From JBMNUM01 sp050946275 (GTDB taxonomy: Bacteria > Actinomycetota > Coriobacteriia > Coriobacteriales > CADBOM01), in contig JBMNUM010000014.1 of the NCBI GenBank assembly GCA_050946275.1, forward strand, positions 1 through 52,623: a stretch of DNA of 52,623 nucleotides, written 5' to 3'. The translations under genes were made by a program, and so were the position numbers. The notes beneath the pieces were generated by a model. The model had not been told where the DNA came from. It searched no databases and saw only the letters and a program-made list of their open reading frames with translations. Below, in pieces: positions 33,041 through 41,962 of this stretch (its first letter is position 1; each line of letters starts with the position of its first letter).

Positions 33041-35185
33041 TCTCAACTCGCTCGCAAGCAGCGCATATGCATCGCCCTCGAGATCCGGATCGGCATCGAG
33101 AAGCGCGCTTGCATCCGCCCTCGTCTGCTCGATGAGCCCCGCATCCCTGACGATGTTCGTGAACCGCAGCGCCGATTTGCCATGTTGGCGACTTCCGCGG
33201 ATATCCCCTTCCCTGCGCAGGGAGAGGTCGAGCTCGGCGAGCTCGAATCCGTCCTGCGTCGATTCTATGTACGCCATACGACGAGCGGCGACATCGGTTT
33301 GCGTGGATGCGAGCAGGATCGCCTTGCCGGGCACCTCTCCTCGGCCGACGCGCCCACGCAGCTGATGAAGCTGGGAAAGGCCGAACATCTCGGCATCCTC
33401 GACAACGATGAGCGTCGCATTCGGGACATCCACACCCACCTCGACGACCGTCGTGCACACGAGCACATCCGTTTCTCCTCGCCGAAAAGCCTCCATGGCC
33501 TCGTCCTTCTCAACGGGTTTCATCTCGCCGCACATGAGCCCGATGCGCATATCGGTGAATACCGCCTCCTGGAGATAGGCGGCCTGCTGTCGCGCGGCTT
33601 TCAAATCCTCGCCGATCTCCGCGAAATCCTCCTCCTCGAGGGGAACCGGATCGATGCGCTCGTCTTCGTCATCCGTATCCGAGGAGGAGAAAAACGACTC
33701 ACGGGTGCGCTTGCCCTTCTCGCCCACGAGCGGGCAGACGATGTACGCCTGATGCCCGGCCCGCACGCACTCGCGGACCTCGTCGTATGCCATGAAGCGG
33801 TTTTGCTTGTCGATGACCTTCGTCTCGATGGCGCGATTGCCGCCGGGGCGTTGCCTGATATAGGAGCAATCGAGGCTACCGTAAATGGTGAGGGCGAGCG
33901 AGCGCGGTATGGGCGTCGCCGTCATGCAGAGGTAGTCGCAATGCTCCCCCTTGGCACGAAGCTTCTCGCGCTGGTTCACGCCGAACCGGTGCTGCTCGTC
34001 GATGATGACGAGCGAGAGGTTGTCGAACACGACATCGCTCTCGAGTGCGGCGTGCGTCGAGAAGAGCACGTCGAGCTCCCCCGACGCCAGCGCAGCGAGA
34101 ATCTCGGCGCGCCGGGAAGCCGGGGTCGATGACGAGAGATGCGCCCAGGAGACGCCGGCGGATTCGAGAATCGGACCGATCTTGGTTCCATATTGGCTGG
34201 CGAGCACCTCCGTGGGGGCCATGAGCACGCTTTGGGAACCCGAATCAGCTGCCGCGGCGATTGCGCCGCAGGCAACTATGGTCTTGCCGGTGCCCACATC
34301 GCCCAGGAGCATTCGGTTCATGCAGCTCGGCTCCGCCATATCCGCCAAGATCTCATCGAGCGCGGCACGCTGGTCATCTGTGAGGGCGAAGGGTGTTGAA
34401 TCGAGGAACCCCCGCATGCGCGGGCCGTCGATCACATGCGCGTGCCCCAGTCCCTCGTGGGCGGCGGCACGCTTCTCGCGTAGCCAATTGACCTGCAATG
34501 CGAGTAATTCGTCATAGGCAAGGCGCTTTCGCGCCGCCAGAGCCTCTGAAACGTCTTTCGGTTGGTGCAGGCAATGCAATGCCGACTGCCTGCTCATGAG
34601 CCCGTGGGAGAGGCGCAGGCGCACAGGTACGGGATCGACCGGTTCGCCGATGGCCTCAAGCGCCTCGGAGACGATTCTGGCGACCCACGCGGTGGTAAGT
34701 CCCTTCGTCTGCCGGTACACCGGGCGCACCGGCTGCACCGCATTGGCCACCTCCGCCGACTCGACGAGGTGAACGGGGCTGTCCATCTGCTTGAATCCAT
34801 ACCGATGGTCAACCGTACCCTGGGCGACGACGATCGCGTCTTTCTTGACGCTATCGGCAATCCACGGCTGATTGAACCAGACGAGATTCATCACGCCGGT
34901 CTCGTCGACGAGTGCGGCCTCGATGATCTTCATTCGATTGCGCGTGGAGCGCACGGTCACCTTATCGACGCGACCGCGAACGGTGAACCTTTCACCCACG
35001 GTGCAATACGAGATGGGAGTCACGTGCGTGAAGTCGAGATAGCGCTTGGGCGCGTAGAGAAGCAGGTCTCGAACCGTCTCAATCCCAAGCCTCTCGAGCG
35101 CACGCTGACGCGCTCCGCTCACGTATTTGACGTCTGAGACGGGGTCGTCGAGCTCGATTGCTCCCTCTATCCGCGGGCTGTACAC
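33038..35185 (-). CDS. recG: ATP-dependent DNA helicase RecG
   Basis: Branch-migration helicase that remodels stalled forks and Holliday junctions. 715 residues. An N-terminal OB/wedge domain (VSDVKYVSGARQRALERLGI; FTVRGRVDKVTVRSTRNRMK) precedes helicase motifs I (MLLGDVGTGKTIVA), Ia (APTEVLASQYG), II (IIDEQHRFG, the DExH box), III (MTATPIPRSLALT), V (VVEVGVDVPNATLIVVEDAE) and VI (QLHQLRGRVGRGEVPGKAIL). The start is a GTG at 35185, 14 bases after fakA. Length is normal. Confidence 0.96.
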   Translation of the reverse strand: MYSPRIEGAIELDDPVSDVKYVSGARQRALERLGIETVRDLLLYAPKRYLDFTHVTPISYCTVGERFTVRGRVDKVTVRSTRNRMKIIEAALVDETGVMNLVWFNQPWIADSVKKDAIVVAQGTVDHRYGFKQMDSPVHLVESAEVANAVQPVRPVYRQTKGLTTAWVARIVSEALEAIGEPVDPVPVRLRLSHGLMSRQSALHCLHQPKDVSEALAARKRLAYDELLALQVNWLREKRAAAHEGLGHAHVIDGPRMRGFLDSTPFALTDDQRAALDEILADMAEPSCMNRMLLGDVGTGKTIVACGAIAAAADSGSQSVLMAPTEVLASQYGTKIGPILESAGVSWAHLSSSTPASRRAEILAALASGELDVLFSTHAALESDVVFDNLSLVIIDEQHRFGVNQREKLRAKGEHCDYLCMTATPIPRSLALTIYGSLDCSYIRQRPGGNRAIETKVIDKQNRFMAYDEVRECVRAGHQAYIVCPLVGEKGKRTRESFFSSSDTDDEDERIDPVPLEEEDFAEIGEDLKAARQQAAYLQEAVFTDMRIGLMCGEMKPVEKDEAMEAFRRGETDVLVCTTVVEVGVDVPNATLIVVEDAEMFGLSQLHQLRGRVGRGEVPGKAILLASTQTDVAARRMAYIESTQDGFELAELDLSLRREGDIRGSRQHGKSALRFTNIVRDAGLIEQTRADASALLDADPDLEGDAYALLASELR

Positions 35186-35199
35186 GGAATCACCCGTGT

Positions 35200-36828
35200 C
35201 TACTCCGCAGAAGCGATGAGCGGATACAGCGGCTGCTCTCCCCGGTTGGCAGTGACCTCGAGGTCGGGATACGTCTCGTCGAGATAATCCTGCAGGGACT
35301 CGAAGTCCTGGTCGTCCAGATCCTCTCCGGCGAGCATCGTGATGACATCGACGTCCTCGCCAGACGCCAGCTCATCGATCAGCTGCACGCACACCTCGTA
35401 CACATCGTTCCCGACGAGCTTGATCGCACCGTCGAGGATGCCCATGACGTCGCCATCGTGGATCTGGATGCCCTCGAATCCAACCGCGTCCTTCACGGCG
35501 GTCGTGACCTCGCCGGTCCTGACGCCCTCGATCGCCTCGCACATGACCGCGATGTTCTCCTCGAGCGAGGCATCGGGGTCGCCGGAGAGAATCGCGTTGA
35601 ACGTCTGCGGGAGGTTCTTCGTCGGAACGACGCCGCATGGCTTGTTGGTGATATCCACGGCGGCGTTCGCGGCCATGACGATGTTCTTGTTGCCGGGGAA
35701 CACGATGACGCTATCGGCATTGATCTCGTTGACCGCCTCGACGATGTCGGCCGTGGAGGGATTTATCGTCTGGCCACCCGAGACGACCTTATCGACGCCG
35801 AGCGATTCGAGGATTGCGACGTTGCCCCTGCCGACGGCCACCGCAACATAACCGATGGCCTTGTGCTCCTTGGACGCCTCATCGGCTGAAATCTTCTCGA
35901 TGCGGTCCTCGGACTGCATGTCCATATTGTGGATGAAGATCTCGTGCGGCTGGCCGCGCTCGATCATCCAGCTGAGCACGACGCCCGGCTGATCGGTGTG
36001 AACATGCACCTTGAAGTCGGGATGCTCGCCTACGACGAGCTCGCAGTCGCCGAGCGATGTGAGGAACTCGTAGGCCTCCTCGACATCGAGCTCGTCGCTC
36101 TTGAAGAGGAACTCCGTGCAGTAGCGGTAGTTGTGGTCCTCCCAGTCGTTGATCTGCTCGATGGCGACCTTGCCGGTGCCCCCCTTGATCAGGTAGAGGG
36201 AGTCGTCCTTGGAGCCGCCGAGATCCTCGCCGAGGTAGTGTGCCACGAAACCCTCGACCATGATGGCAAGGGCGAGTCCACCGGAGTCGACGACGCCATT
36301 CTCCTTGAGCGTCGGCATGAGCTCGGGCGTGCGCTTGACCGACTCCATACCCTCGACAGCAACGCCTCGGAGCATGTGCTCGACGTCATGGCCCTCGTCG
36401 CAAGCGCGCTGCATGTAGATGGCCATGTCCTTGATGACGGTGAGGATGGTTCCCTCGACGGGTTTGCGGACCGCCTTGTAAGCGACCTCACGCGCGCGAT
36501 CGAAGACAAGTGCGAGCGCCTCGGGCGTGATGTCGCGAACCTCGCCGAGACCCTCGGTGAGGCCGCGCAGGATCTGGCTCGTGATGACGCCGGAGTTTCC
36601 GCGCGCGCCCATGAGCGAGCCCTGCTTGACGGCGCGCAGGATCTGCTGCTTGCTCGCGCGCCGCGGGAGCTTTTCGAGCTCGGCGACGACGTTCTTCATG
36701 GTCAACGTGACGTTCGTCCCCGTGTCGCCATCGGGAATCGGGAAGACGTTGAGCTTGTTGATCTCCTCCTGGTGGTAGGAGACCGCCTCATACGCTGCGA
36801 CTATCGAGGCTGCGAATTTATCATTCAT
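35200..36828 (-). CDS. fakA: DhaL/DegV-like fatty acid kinase catalytic subunit (FakA-type)
   Basis: Protein of 542 residues in the family of FakA/YloV. The DhaL domain at the N-terminus has the ADP/Mg site NKLNVFPIPDGDTGTNV with its three Asp residues, and GARGNSGVITSQILRG. A middle domain (LYLIKGGTGKVA…HPDFKVHVHTDQP) and a C-terminal domain (VVSGGQTINPSTADIVEAVN) complete the family layout. The asp23-like gene upstream and recG downstream match the conserved asp23–fakA–recG order. The kinase role is by family; the FakB lipid-binding partner is not in this window. Confidence 0.85.
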   Translation of the reverse strand: MNDKFAASIVAAYEAVSYHQEEINKLNVFPIPDGDTGTNVTLTMKNVVAELEKLPRRASKQQILRAVKQGSLMGARGNSGVITSQILRGLTEGLGEVRDITPEALALVFDRAREVAYKAVRKPVEGTILTVIKDMAIYMQRACDEGHDVEHMLRGVAVEGMESVKRTPELMPTLKENGVVDSGGLALAIMVEGFVAHYLGEDLGGSKDDSLYLIKGGTGKVAIEQINDWEDHNYRYCTEFLFKSDELDVEEAYEFLTSLGDCELVVGEHPDFKVHVHTDQPGVVLSWMIERGQPHEIFIHNMDMQSEDRIEKISADEASKEHKAIGYVAVAVGRGNVAILESLGVDKVVSGGQTINPSTADIVEAVNEINADSVIVFPGNKNIVMAANAAVDITNKPCGVVPTKNLPQTFNAILSGDPDASLEENIAVMCEAIEGVRTGEVTTAVKDAVGFEGIQIHDGDVMGILDGAIKLVGNDVYEVCVQLIDELASGEDVDVITMLAGEDLDDQDFESLQDYLDETYPDLEVTANRGEQPLYPLIASAE

Positions 36829-36882
36829 AAGAAGGTGTTTCCATTCGTCTCGGGTGTTCGGGCCGGCATCGCGACTTAGCGC

Positions 36883-37224
36883 TTACGCCTTAACCCCCTG
36901 GATGTTGATGGAAAGGTCCCCGACGGGAACGCCGAGGTATTCCTTGAGCGCGTAGCGCACGGTCTCCGCGAGATTCTCTGAGACAACCGAAAGATTCGTG
37001 CCGTACTGCACGATGATGAAGAGCTCGATGTCCACCGAATCTCCGTTGTTCTTGAGCTTGATGCCCCTGCGGAGCTTCTGCATGGGGAGCATGGTTGCGA
37101 TGCCATCGCTGAAGCTGGGGCTCGCCATACCCGCGACCCCGTAGTTCGTCAACGCGACATATCCGATCATGTCCTGAATGACGCCTTCGTCTATCTCGAC
37201 GATGCCGGGAATAGTATCTTCCAT
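36883..37224 (-). CDS. Asp23/Gls24-family protein
   Basis: Small cytoplasmic or membrane-associated protein of 113 residues with the Asp23/Gls24 pattern: IVEIDEGVIQDMIGYVALTN, followed by an alternating beta region (VDIELFIIVQYGTNLSVV) and NLAETVRYALKEYLGVPVGD. ATG 37224 (MEDTIPGIVE) has GGAG six bases upstream. It precedes the FakA-like gene, a conserved pairing across Gram-positive bacteria. Roles proposed for relatives include envelope stress; nothing more specific can be inferred. Confidence 0.85.
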   Translation of the reverse strand: MEDTIPGIVEIDEGVIQDMIGYVALTNYGVAGMASPSFSDGIATMLPMQKLRRGIKLKNNGDSVDIELFIIVQYGTNLSVVSENLAETVRYALKEYLGVPVGDLSINIQGVKA

Positions 37225-37437
37225 GGTCATCTCCACTCTCGCATCTGATTACTAGCATGCATAAGCTAATCAATCATACCAAAACGATATATTCGCTACG
37301 GTGAATTCAGATTGCCAGCATGCGGAACGAGCCGTAAAAGGCACGGGTTCGCAATGAACGGTCGCGACCGGCCATGTCTCCGGGCTCGGTCATCCCATCT
37401 TTGCGCTACCATGGACTCCTACACGGGAGGTGCGCAG

Positions 37438-40272
37438 ATGGCATACAAGGTGGTCATAGAAGGCGGATTGGGCTCGGGCAAGAGCACGGTGACACGCCTC
37501 GTGGAAGAGCTCGGCGCCGTCGTGGCTGATCTCGACGACATCGCGGCACAGGTGCGCACGGACCCAGAGGTGGCCGCCGAACTCGCCGAGCGATTCGGCG
37601 GGGACGTTCTCGATGGCCACGGTATACCCATACCCGCAGAGCTTGCACGCCGCGCATTCGCGAACGAGGAATCGACCGCCGAGCTCAACGCCATCATGCA
37701 CCCGCGCATCGCAGAGAGGTCGCGCGCCTTCCTATCGGCTGATGACGACCGCTCCCCCATCCGCGTTCTCGAGGTACCGCTCCTCGCGGAGGCGGACGAC
37801 CTGGTCGCGATGGCGGACGAGATCGTGCTCGTCACCGCTCCCGTCGAGCTTCGCGTCGAGAGAGCGTGCTCGCGCGGCATGAACGAGGCTGACGCGCGTT
37901 CGCGCATCGAGCGGCAGCCCGATGAGGCGGAACTCGCCGCGATGGCTGATACGGTGATCAGGAACGATGGGACGCTGGCGGAACTCGAGAGCCGCGTGGC
38001 CACTTGGTTCGAGGGCGTGCGCTCGAGGCTCGAGATGGAAGGCGCGATCGGCGGTCCCGCCCCGGGAGACATCCTTCCCGTTGGCAAAGTTGGTGAGATT
38101 CGCGTGGAGGACATGCCCGATCGCGACCCCGCTGGCGACCCCTATGCGAGCGGGATCATGAGCGATGAGATGCGCCGCTTCCTCACGGAGGGCCGGTTCG
38201 TCAAGGACTTCGAGGTCGTTTCGCCCTACGAGCCCTCGGGCGATCAGCCGCAAGCGATCGAATCTCTCGCAAAGGGCATCCGAGAAGGGCTGCGCTACCA
38301 GACGCTCCTCGGCGTCACGGGCTCGGGCAAGACCTATACCATGGCAAAGACGATCGAGCGGGTGAACAAGCCCACGCTCGTGCTCGCGCCCAACAAGACG
38401 CTCGCCGCGCAGCTCGCATCCGAGTTCAAGGAGCTCTTCCCGAATAACGCCGTCGCGTACTTCGTCAGTTACTACGATTACTACCAGCCCGAAGCCTATG
38501 TGCCGACGACCGACACGTTCATCGAGAAGGACTCTTCGATCAACGAGGAGGTTGAGAAGCTCCGCCACCTCGCGACGGCGCAGCTGCTCTCTCGAAATGA
38601 CATCGTGGTAGTCGCGAGCGTGTCATGCATCTACGGCATCGGCTCGCCGCAAGATTACGCGGGCCTCGCGATATTCCTCGACAAGGCAGTTCCGATGGAC
38701 CGTGACCAGTTCATCCACGAGCTCATCGACATCCAGTACGACCGCAACGATTACGAGCTCGAGCGCGGCACGTTCCGCGTGCGGGGCGACGTCGTGGACG
38801 TCTTCCCGCCCTATGCGGAGAACCCCTTGCGCATCGAGTTCTTCGGCGATGAGATCGACGCCATCGCCGAGATCGACCGCGTGACGGGCGAGATCGTCGA
38901 CACGTTCAACAAGACGCCGATTTGGCCGTCGTCGCATTACGTGACGGAGCGCGCCAAGATCGACCATGCCATCGAGACGATCCATGCCGAGCTCGACCAG
39001 AGACTTGCTGAGTTCAAGGAGGCGGGCAAGCTCCTGGAGACCCAACGCCTCGAGATGCGGACGAATTATGACCTCGAGCTTCTTCAGACGCTCGGCTTTT
39101 GCAGCGGCATCGAGAATTATTCACGGCACCTCGATGGGCGCCAGCCGGGACAGCCTCCGTTCACGCTCATCGACTACTTCCCGAAGGACTTCGTGTGCTT
39201 CATCGACGAGAGCCATGTGGCGGTCCCGCAGATCCGCGGCATGCACGAGGGCGACCGCTCGCGCAAGGTGACGCTCGTCGAGCACGGGTTCCGCCTTCCG
39301 AGCGCGCTGGACAACCGTCCGCTGCGCTTCGACGAGTTCGAGGCCCGCGTCCCGCAATACGTGTACGTCTCCGCAACACCCGGCGACTATGAAGAGCGCG
39401 TCAGCCAGAACAAGGTCGAGCAAATCATCCGTCCGACCGGCCTCCTCGACCCGGAAGTCGTGATCAGGCCCACGTCCGGTCAAATCGACGACATCTGCGG
39501 GGAGATACTCGAGCGAGCCGCTCGCGACGAACGCGTTCTCGTCACGACGCTCACGAAGAAGATGGCCGAGGATCTCACGGACTACCTTCTGGACCAGGGG
39601 ATTCGGGCCCGTTACATGCACAGCGATACGGGCACGATCGAGCGCGTGGAGATCCTGCGCGGACTGCGTCTCGGCGAATTCGACGTGCTCGTGGGAATCA
39701 ATCTGCTACGCGAGGGCCTCGACCTTCCGGAGGTATCGCTCGTCGCGATACTCGATGCCGACAAAGAGGGCTTCCTGCGCAATCACCGGTCGCTCATCCA
39801 GACGATCGGTCGTGCCGCACGCAACGTCTCGGGACAGGTCATCATGTACGCGGACACGATCACGGGATCGATTCAAACCGCAGTCGAGGAGACGAGAAGA
39901 CGTCGTGAGATTCAGCAGCGGTACAACGAGGAGCATGGAATCGAGCCGCAGACGGTGCGCAAGGCCGTCTCCGACATCATGCAGTACCTCGACGAGAGCG
40001 AGAGCGGAGAGGATGGCGGCAGGGCCCTGCTCGCCGAGGACCTCGGCGGGATGTCGAAGCCTGAACTCATGCGCCTGATATCCTCGCTCGAGGAATCGAT
40101 GGCAATGGCGGCAGACGGCATGGACTTCGAGGCTGCGGCACGCTTCCGCGACCAGGTCGTCCACCTCAAGGCCGAGCTCGAGGGTACCGACGAGAGCGCG
40201 GCACTCGACAACCTCAGGGCCAAGGCGAGGAAGGGCAGCGCATACGGCTCGCGCAAGCGAACAAGGCGCTGA
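37438..40272 (+). CDS. uvrB: Dephospho-CoA kinase–UvrB fusion protein
   Basis: A continuous 944-residue frame with no internal stop. Residues 1-200 match CoaE, the last step of CoA synthesis: P-loop GGLGSGKST (9-17), DLDD (31-34), IMHPRIAERSR, LEVPLLAEADDLVAMAD and VERACSRGMNEADARSRIERQ (lid). A 40-residue Gly/Pro/Asp-rich linker follows. From about residue 245 the sequence is full-length UvrB: FEVVSPYEPSGDQPQAI, Walker A GVTGSGKT, beta-hairpin YYDYYQPEAYVP, DESH box CFIDESHVAVPQI, GINLLREGLDLPE, QTIGRAARN and a C-terminal UvrC-binding motif (SLEESMAMAADGMDFEAA). ATG 37438 follows GGGAGG. An in-frame ATG at residue 241 has only a weak ribosome site. UvrB scans and verifies DNA damage in nucleotide excision repair. 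Confidence 0.93.
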   Translation: MAYKVVIEGGLGSGKSTVTRLVEELGAVVADLDDIAAQVRTDPEVAAELAERFGGDVLDGHGIPIPAELARRAFANEESTAELNAIMHPRIAERSRAFLSADDDRSPIRVLEVPLLAEADDLVAMADEIVLVTAPVELRVERACSRGMNEADARSRIERQPDEAELAAMADTVIRNDGTLAELESRVATWFEGVRSRLEMEGAIGGPAPGDILPVGKVGEIRVEDMPDRDPAGDPYASGIMSDEMRRFLTEGRFVKDFEVVSPYEPSGDQPQAIESLAKGIREGLRYQTLLGVTGSGKTYTMAKTIERVNKPTLVLAPNKTLAAQLASEFKELFPNNAVAYFVSYYDYYQPEAYVPTTDTFIEKDSSINEEVEKLRHLATAQLLSRNDIVVVASVSCIYGIGSPQDYAGLAIFLDKAVPMDRDQFIHELIDIQYDRNDYELERGTFRVRGDVVDVFPPYAENPLRIEFFGDEIDAIAEIDRVTGEIVDTFNKTPIWPSSHYVTERAKIDHAIETIHAELDQRLAEFKEAGKLLETQRLEMRTNYDLELLQTLGFCSGIENYSRHLDGRQPGQPPFTLIDYFPKDFVCFIDESHVAVPQIRGMHEGDRSRKVTLVEHGFRLPSALDNRPLRFDEFEARVPQYVYVSATPGDYEERVSQNKVEQIIRPTGLLDPEVVIRPTSGQIDDICGEILERAARDERVLVTTLTKKMAEDLTDYLLDQGIRARYMHSDTGTIERVEILRGLRLGEFDVLVGINLLREGLDLPEVSLVAILDADKEGFLRNHRSLIQTIGRAARNVSGQVIMYADTITGSIQTAVEETRRRREIQQRYNEEHGIEPQTVRKAVSDIMQYLDESESGEDGGRALLAEDLGGMSKPELMRLISSLEESMAMAADGMDFEAAARFRDQVVHLKAELEGTDESAALDNLRAKARKGSAYGSRKRTRR

Positions 40273-40306
40273 GATTTCGTCTTATCTGCCAATCTTGGGT
40301 AATAGA

Positions 40307-40337
40307 GAACGGGCCGCATGCAACATGCGGCCCGTTC
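40307..40337. terminator. Bidirectional terminator between uvrB and rpsA
   Basis: Perfect 14-bp stem GAACGGGCCGCATG (40307-40320) / CATGCGGCCCGTTC (40324-40337) with a 3-nt loop between convergent coaE-uvrB and rpsA. T-runs on either side are weak. Confidence 0.75.
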
Positions 40338-40374
40338 CTGATTTGCAGTGCTTGATTCGCTGCGAGAGCGCGCC

Positions 40375-41661
40375 TTACTCGGCAGCCTCCTCGGCCTCGG
40401 CAGCAGGCTCCTCTGCGGGAGCATCGGCCTCGGCAGCGGCCTCCTCGGCGGGAGCCTCGACGGCCTCCTCGGCCGGCTTCTCCTCGGTCTGCTCGGGAGC
40501 GGCGGCCTCGGTCTCGTCCTCGGCAACCTCGATCACGATGCCCAGGTCGGCCGCAGCGGCCTTCATGGACAGGGAGATGCGGCGGCGATCCATGTCGATC
40601 GACATGACCTTGACGTGCACCTCATCGCCAACGCTGACAACCTGCGACGGATGGTTGACGTGCTTGTTCGCCATCTCGGAGATGTGAACCAGGCCCTCGA
40701 CACCGTCGTTAAGCGCAACGAAGACGCCGAACGGGACGATCTTGGTGACCTTGCCGGTGACGATGGCACCGATCGGATAGCTCTTGATGAGCGTCTGCCA
40801 CGGATCCTCGGTGGTCTGCTTGAGACCGAGGGAGATGCGCTCGCGGTTGCGGTCCACGTCGAGAACCTCGACCTCGACCTCATCACCGACGCTGACGACC
40901 TCGGACGGATGGTTGACATGGCTCCAAGAGAGCTCGGAGATGTGAACGAGACCGTCGATGCCACCCAGGTCGACGAAGGCGCCGAACTCGACGATGGAGC
41001 TGACGGTACCCTTGAGGCGCATGCCCTTCTCGAGCTTGCTGAGGATCTCGGCGCGCTCGTTCTTGCGGCCCTCCTCTAGCAGCACGCGGCGGGAAAGCAC
41101 GACGTTGTTGCGGTTGCGATCCATCTCGATGACGCGGGCCTCGATGACGGTGCCCATGTACATGTCGAGATCCTTCACGCGACGGAGGTCGACGAGCGAT
41201 GCCGGCAGGAAGCCGCGCAGACCGATGTCAAGGATGAGACCGCCCTTGACGACCTCGATGACCTCGCCCTCGACGATCTCGCCGTTGTTGAACTTCTCCT
41301 CGATGTTGTTCCAAGCGCGACGGTACTCGGCACGCTTCTTCGACAGGACGAGCCTTCCGTCCTTGTCCTCCTTCTGGATAACAAGCGCTTCGACCTCATC
41401 GCCCAGGTTCACGATCTGGCCGGCATCCGCATCGTCGCGAATCGAAAGCTCGCGCAGCGGGATGACGCCCTCGGACTTGAACCCGATATCGAGAAGCACC
41501 TCGTCCTGCTCGATGCCGACGATGGTGCCGGTGACGAGCTCGCCCTCCTCGATGTCGGTGATCGTGCCGTCGATCATGTTTTCCAGTTCCTCATCGGAGA
41601 TCTCGTCGAGCTGGAAAATGGACGTGTTCTTGATCTCTGCCAAAATGGACCCCTCTTTCAT
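40375..41661 (-). CDS. rpsA: 30S ribosomal protein S1
   Basis: RNA-binding ribosomal protein with four S1 (OB-fold) domains, each ending in the family pattern (LVLSKKR, VVLSRR, ISLGLK, ISLSMK), about 428 residues. The four-domain form is usual for Gram-positive bacteria. Two consecutive domains carry GLVHISEL/GLVHISEM. The tail is Glu/Ala/Pro-rich low complexity (EEAAAEADAPAEE). ATG 41661 is chosen; a TTG five codons later has a better-spaced AGAGGGG and may be the true start. It is convergent with coaE-uvrB, its usual actinobacterial neighbours. Confidence 0.95.
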   Translation of the reverse strand: MKEGSILAEIKNTSIFQLDEISDEELENMIDGTITDIEEGELVTGTIVGIEQDEVLLDIGFKSEGVIPLRELSIRDDADAGQIVNLGDEVEALVIQKEDKDGRLVLSKKRAEYRRAWNNIEEKFNNGEIVEGEVIEVVKGGLILDIGLRGFLPASLVDLRRVKDLDMYMGTVIEARVIEMDRNRNNVVLSRRVLLEEGRKNERAEILSKLEKGMRLKGTVSSIVEFGAFVDLGGIDGLVHISELSWSHVNHPSEVVSVGDEVEVEVLDVDRNRERISLGLKQTTEDPWQTLIKSYPIGAIVTGKVTKIVPFGVFVALNDGVEGLVHISEMANKHVNHPSQVVSVGDEVHVKVMSIDMDRRRISLSMKAAAADLGIVIEVAEDETEAAAPEQTEEKPAEEAVEAPAEEAAAEADAPAEEPAAEAEEAAE

Positions 41662-41962
41662 TGGGCCCCCGCTCGTCAGTGTCATTTCGGTCGTCGTCGG
41701 GAATGCTCTACAACAATCGCGCTTCTTGAAATTACAAACTTACAGGGACAAAACATAGAAATGGACAATACCTTGCTGATTATAGACAAGCGGGCGGGTA
41801 GTTTGAACAACCTTTTGGTCGAACTCTGTTGCGAACGGCGCATGACGCGCGTGGACGGAACATCGCGATCAAATTATTGCCCTGACCGTTGGTTTCGTGT
41901 TTGTCGAAAGGCTTAGGGACGTTCCCCGCGGGGCAGTTCGACAGCCAGCCTTCCAGAACGCG
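41662..41962 (-). promoter_or_regulatory. rpsA promoter and leader; no gene seen
   Basis: This 301-base spacer holds no convincing gene. On the minus strand TTCAAA (41802-41807) and TATAAT (41779-41784) with a 17-base spacer make a strong promoter, giving rpsA a leader of roughly 110 bases. The region nearer the pyrophosphatase stop has a CCCCGCGGGG palindrome (41923-41932) but no clear terminator. Confidence 0.6.
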
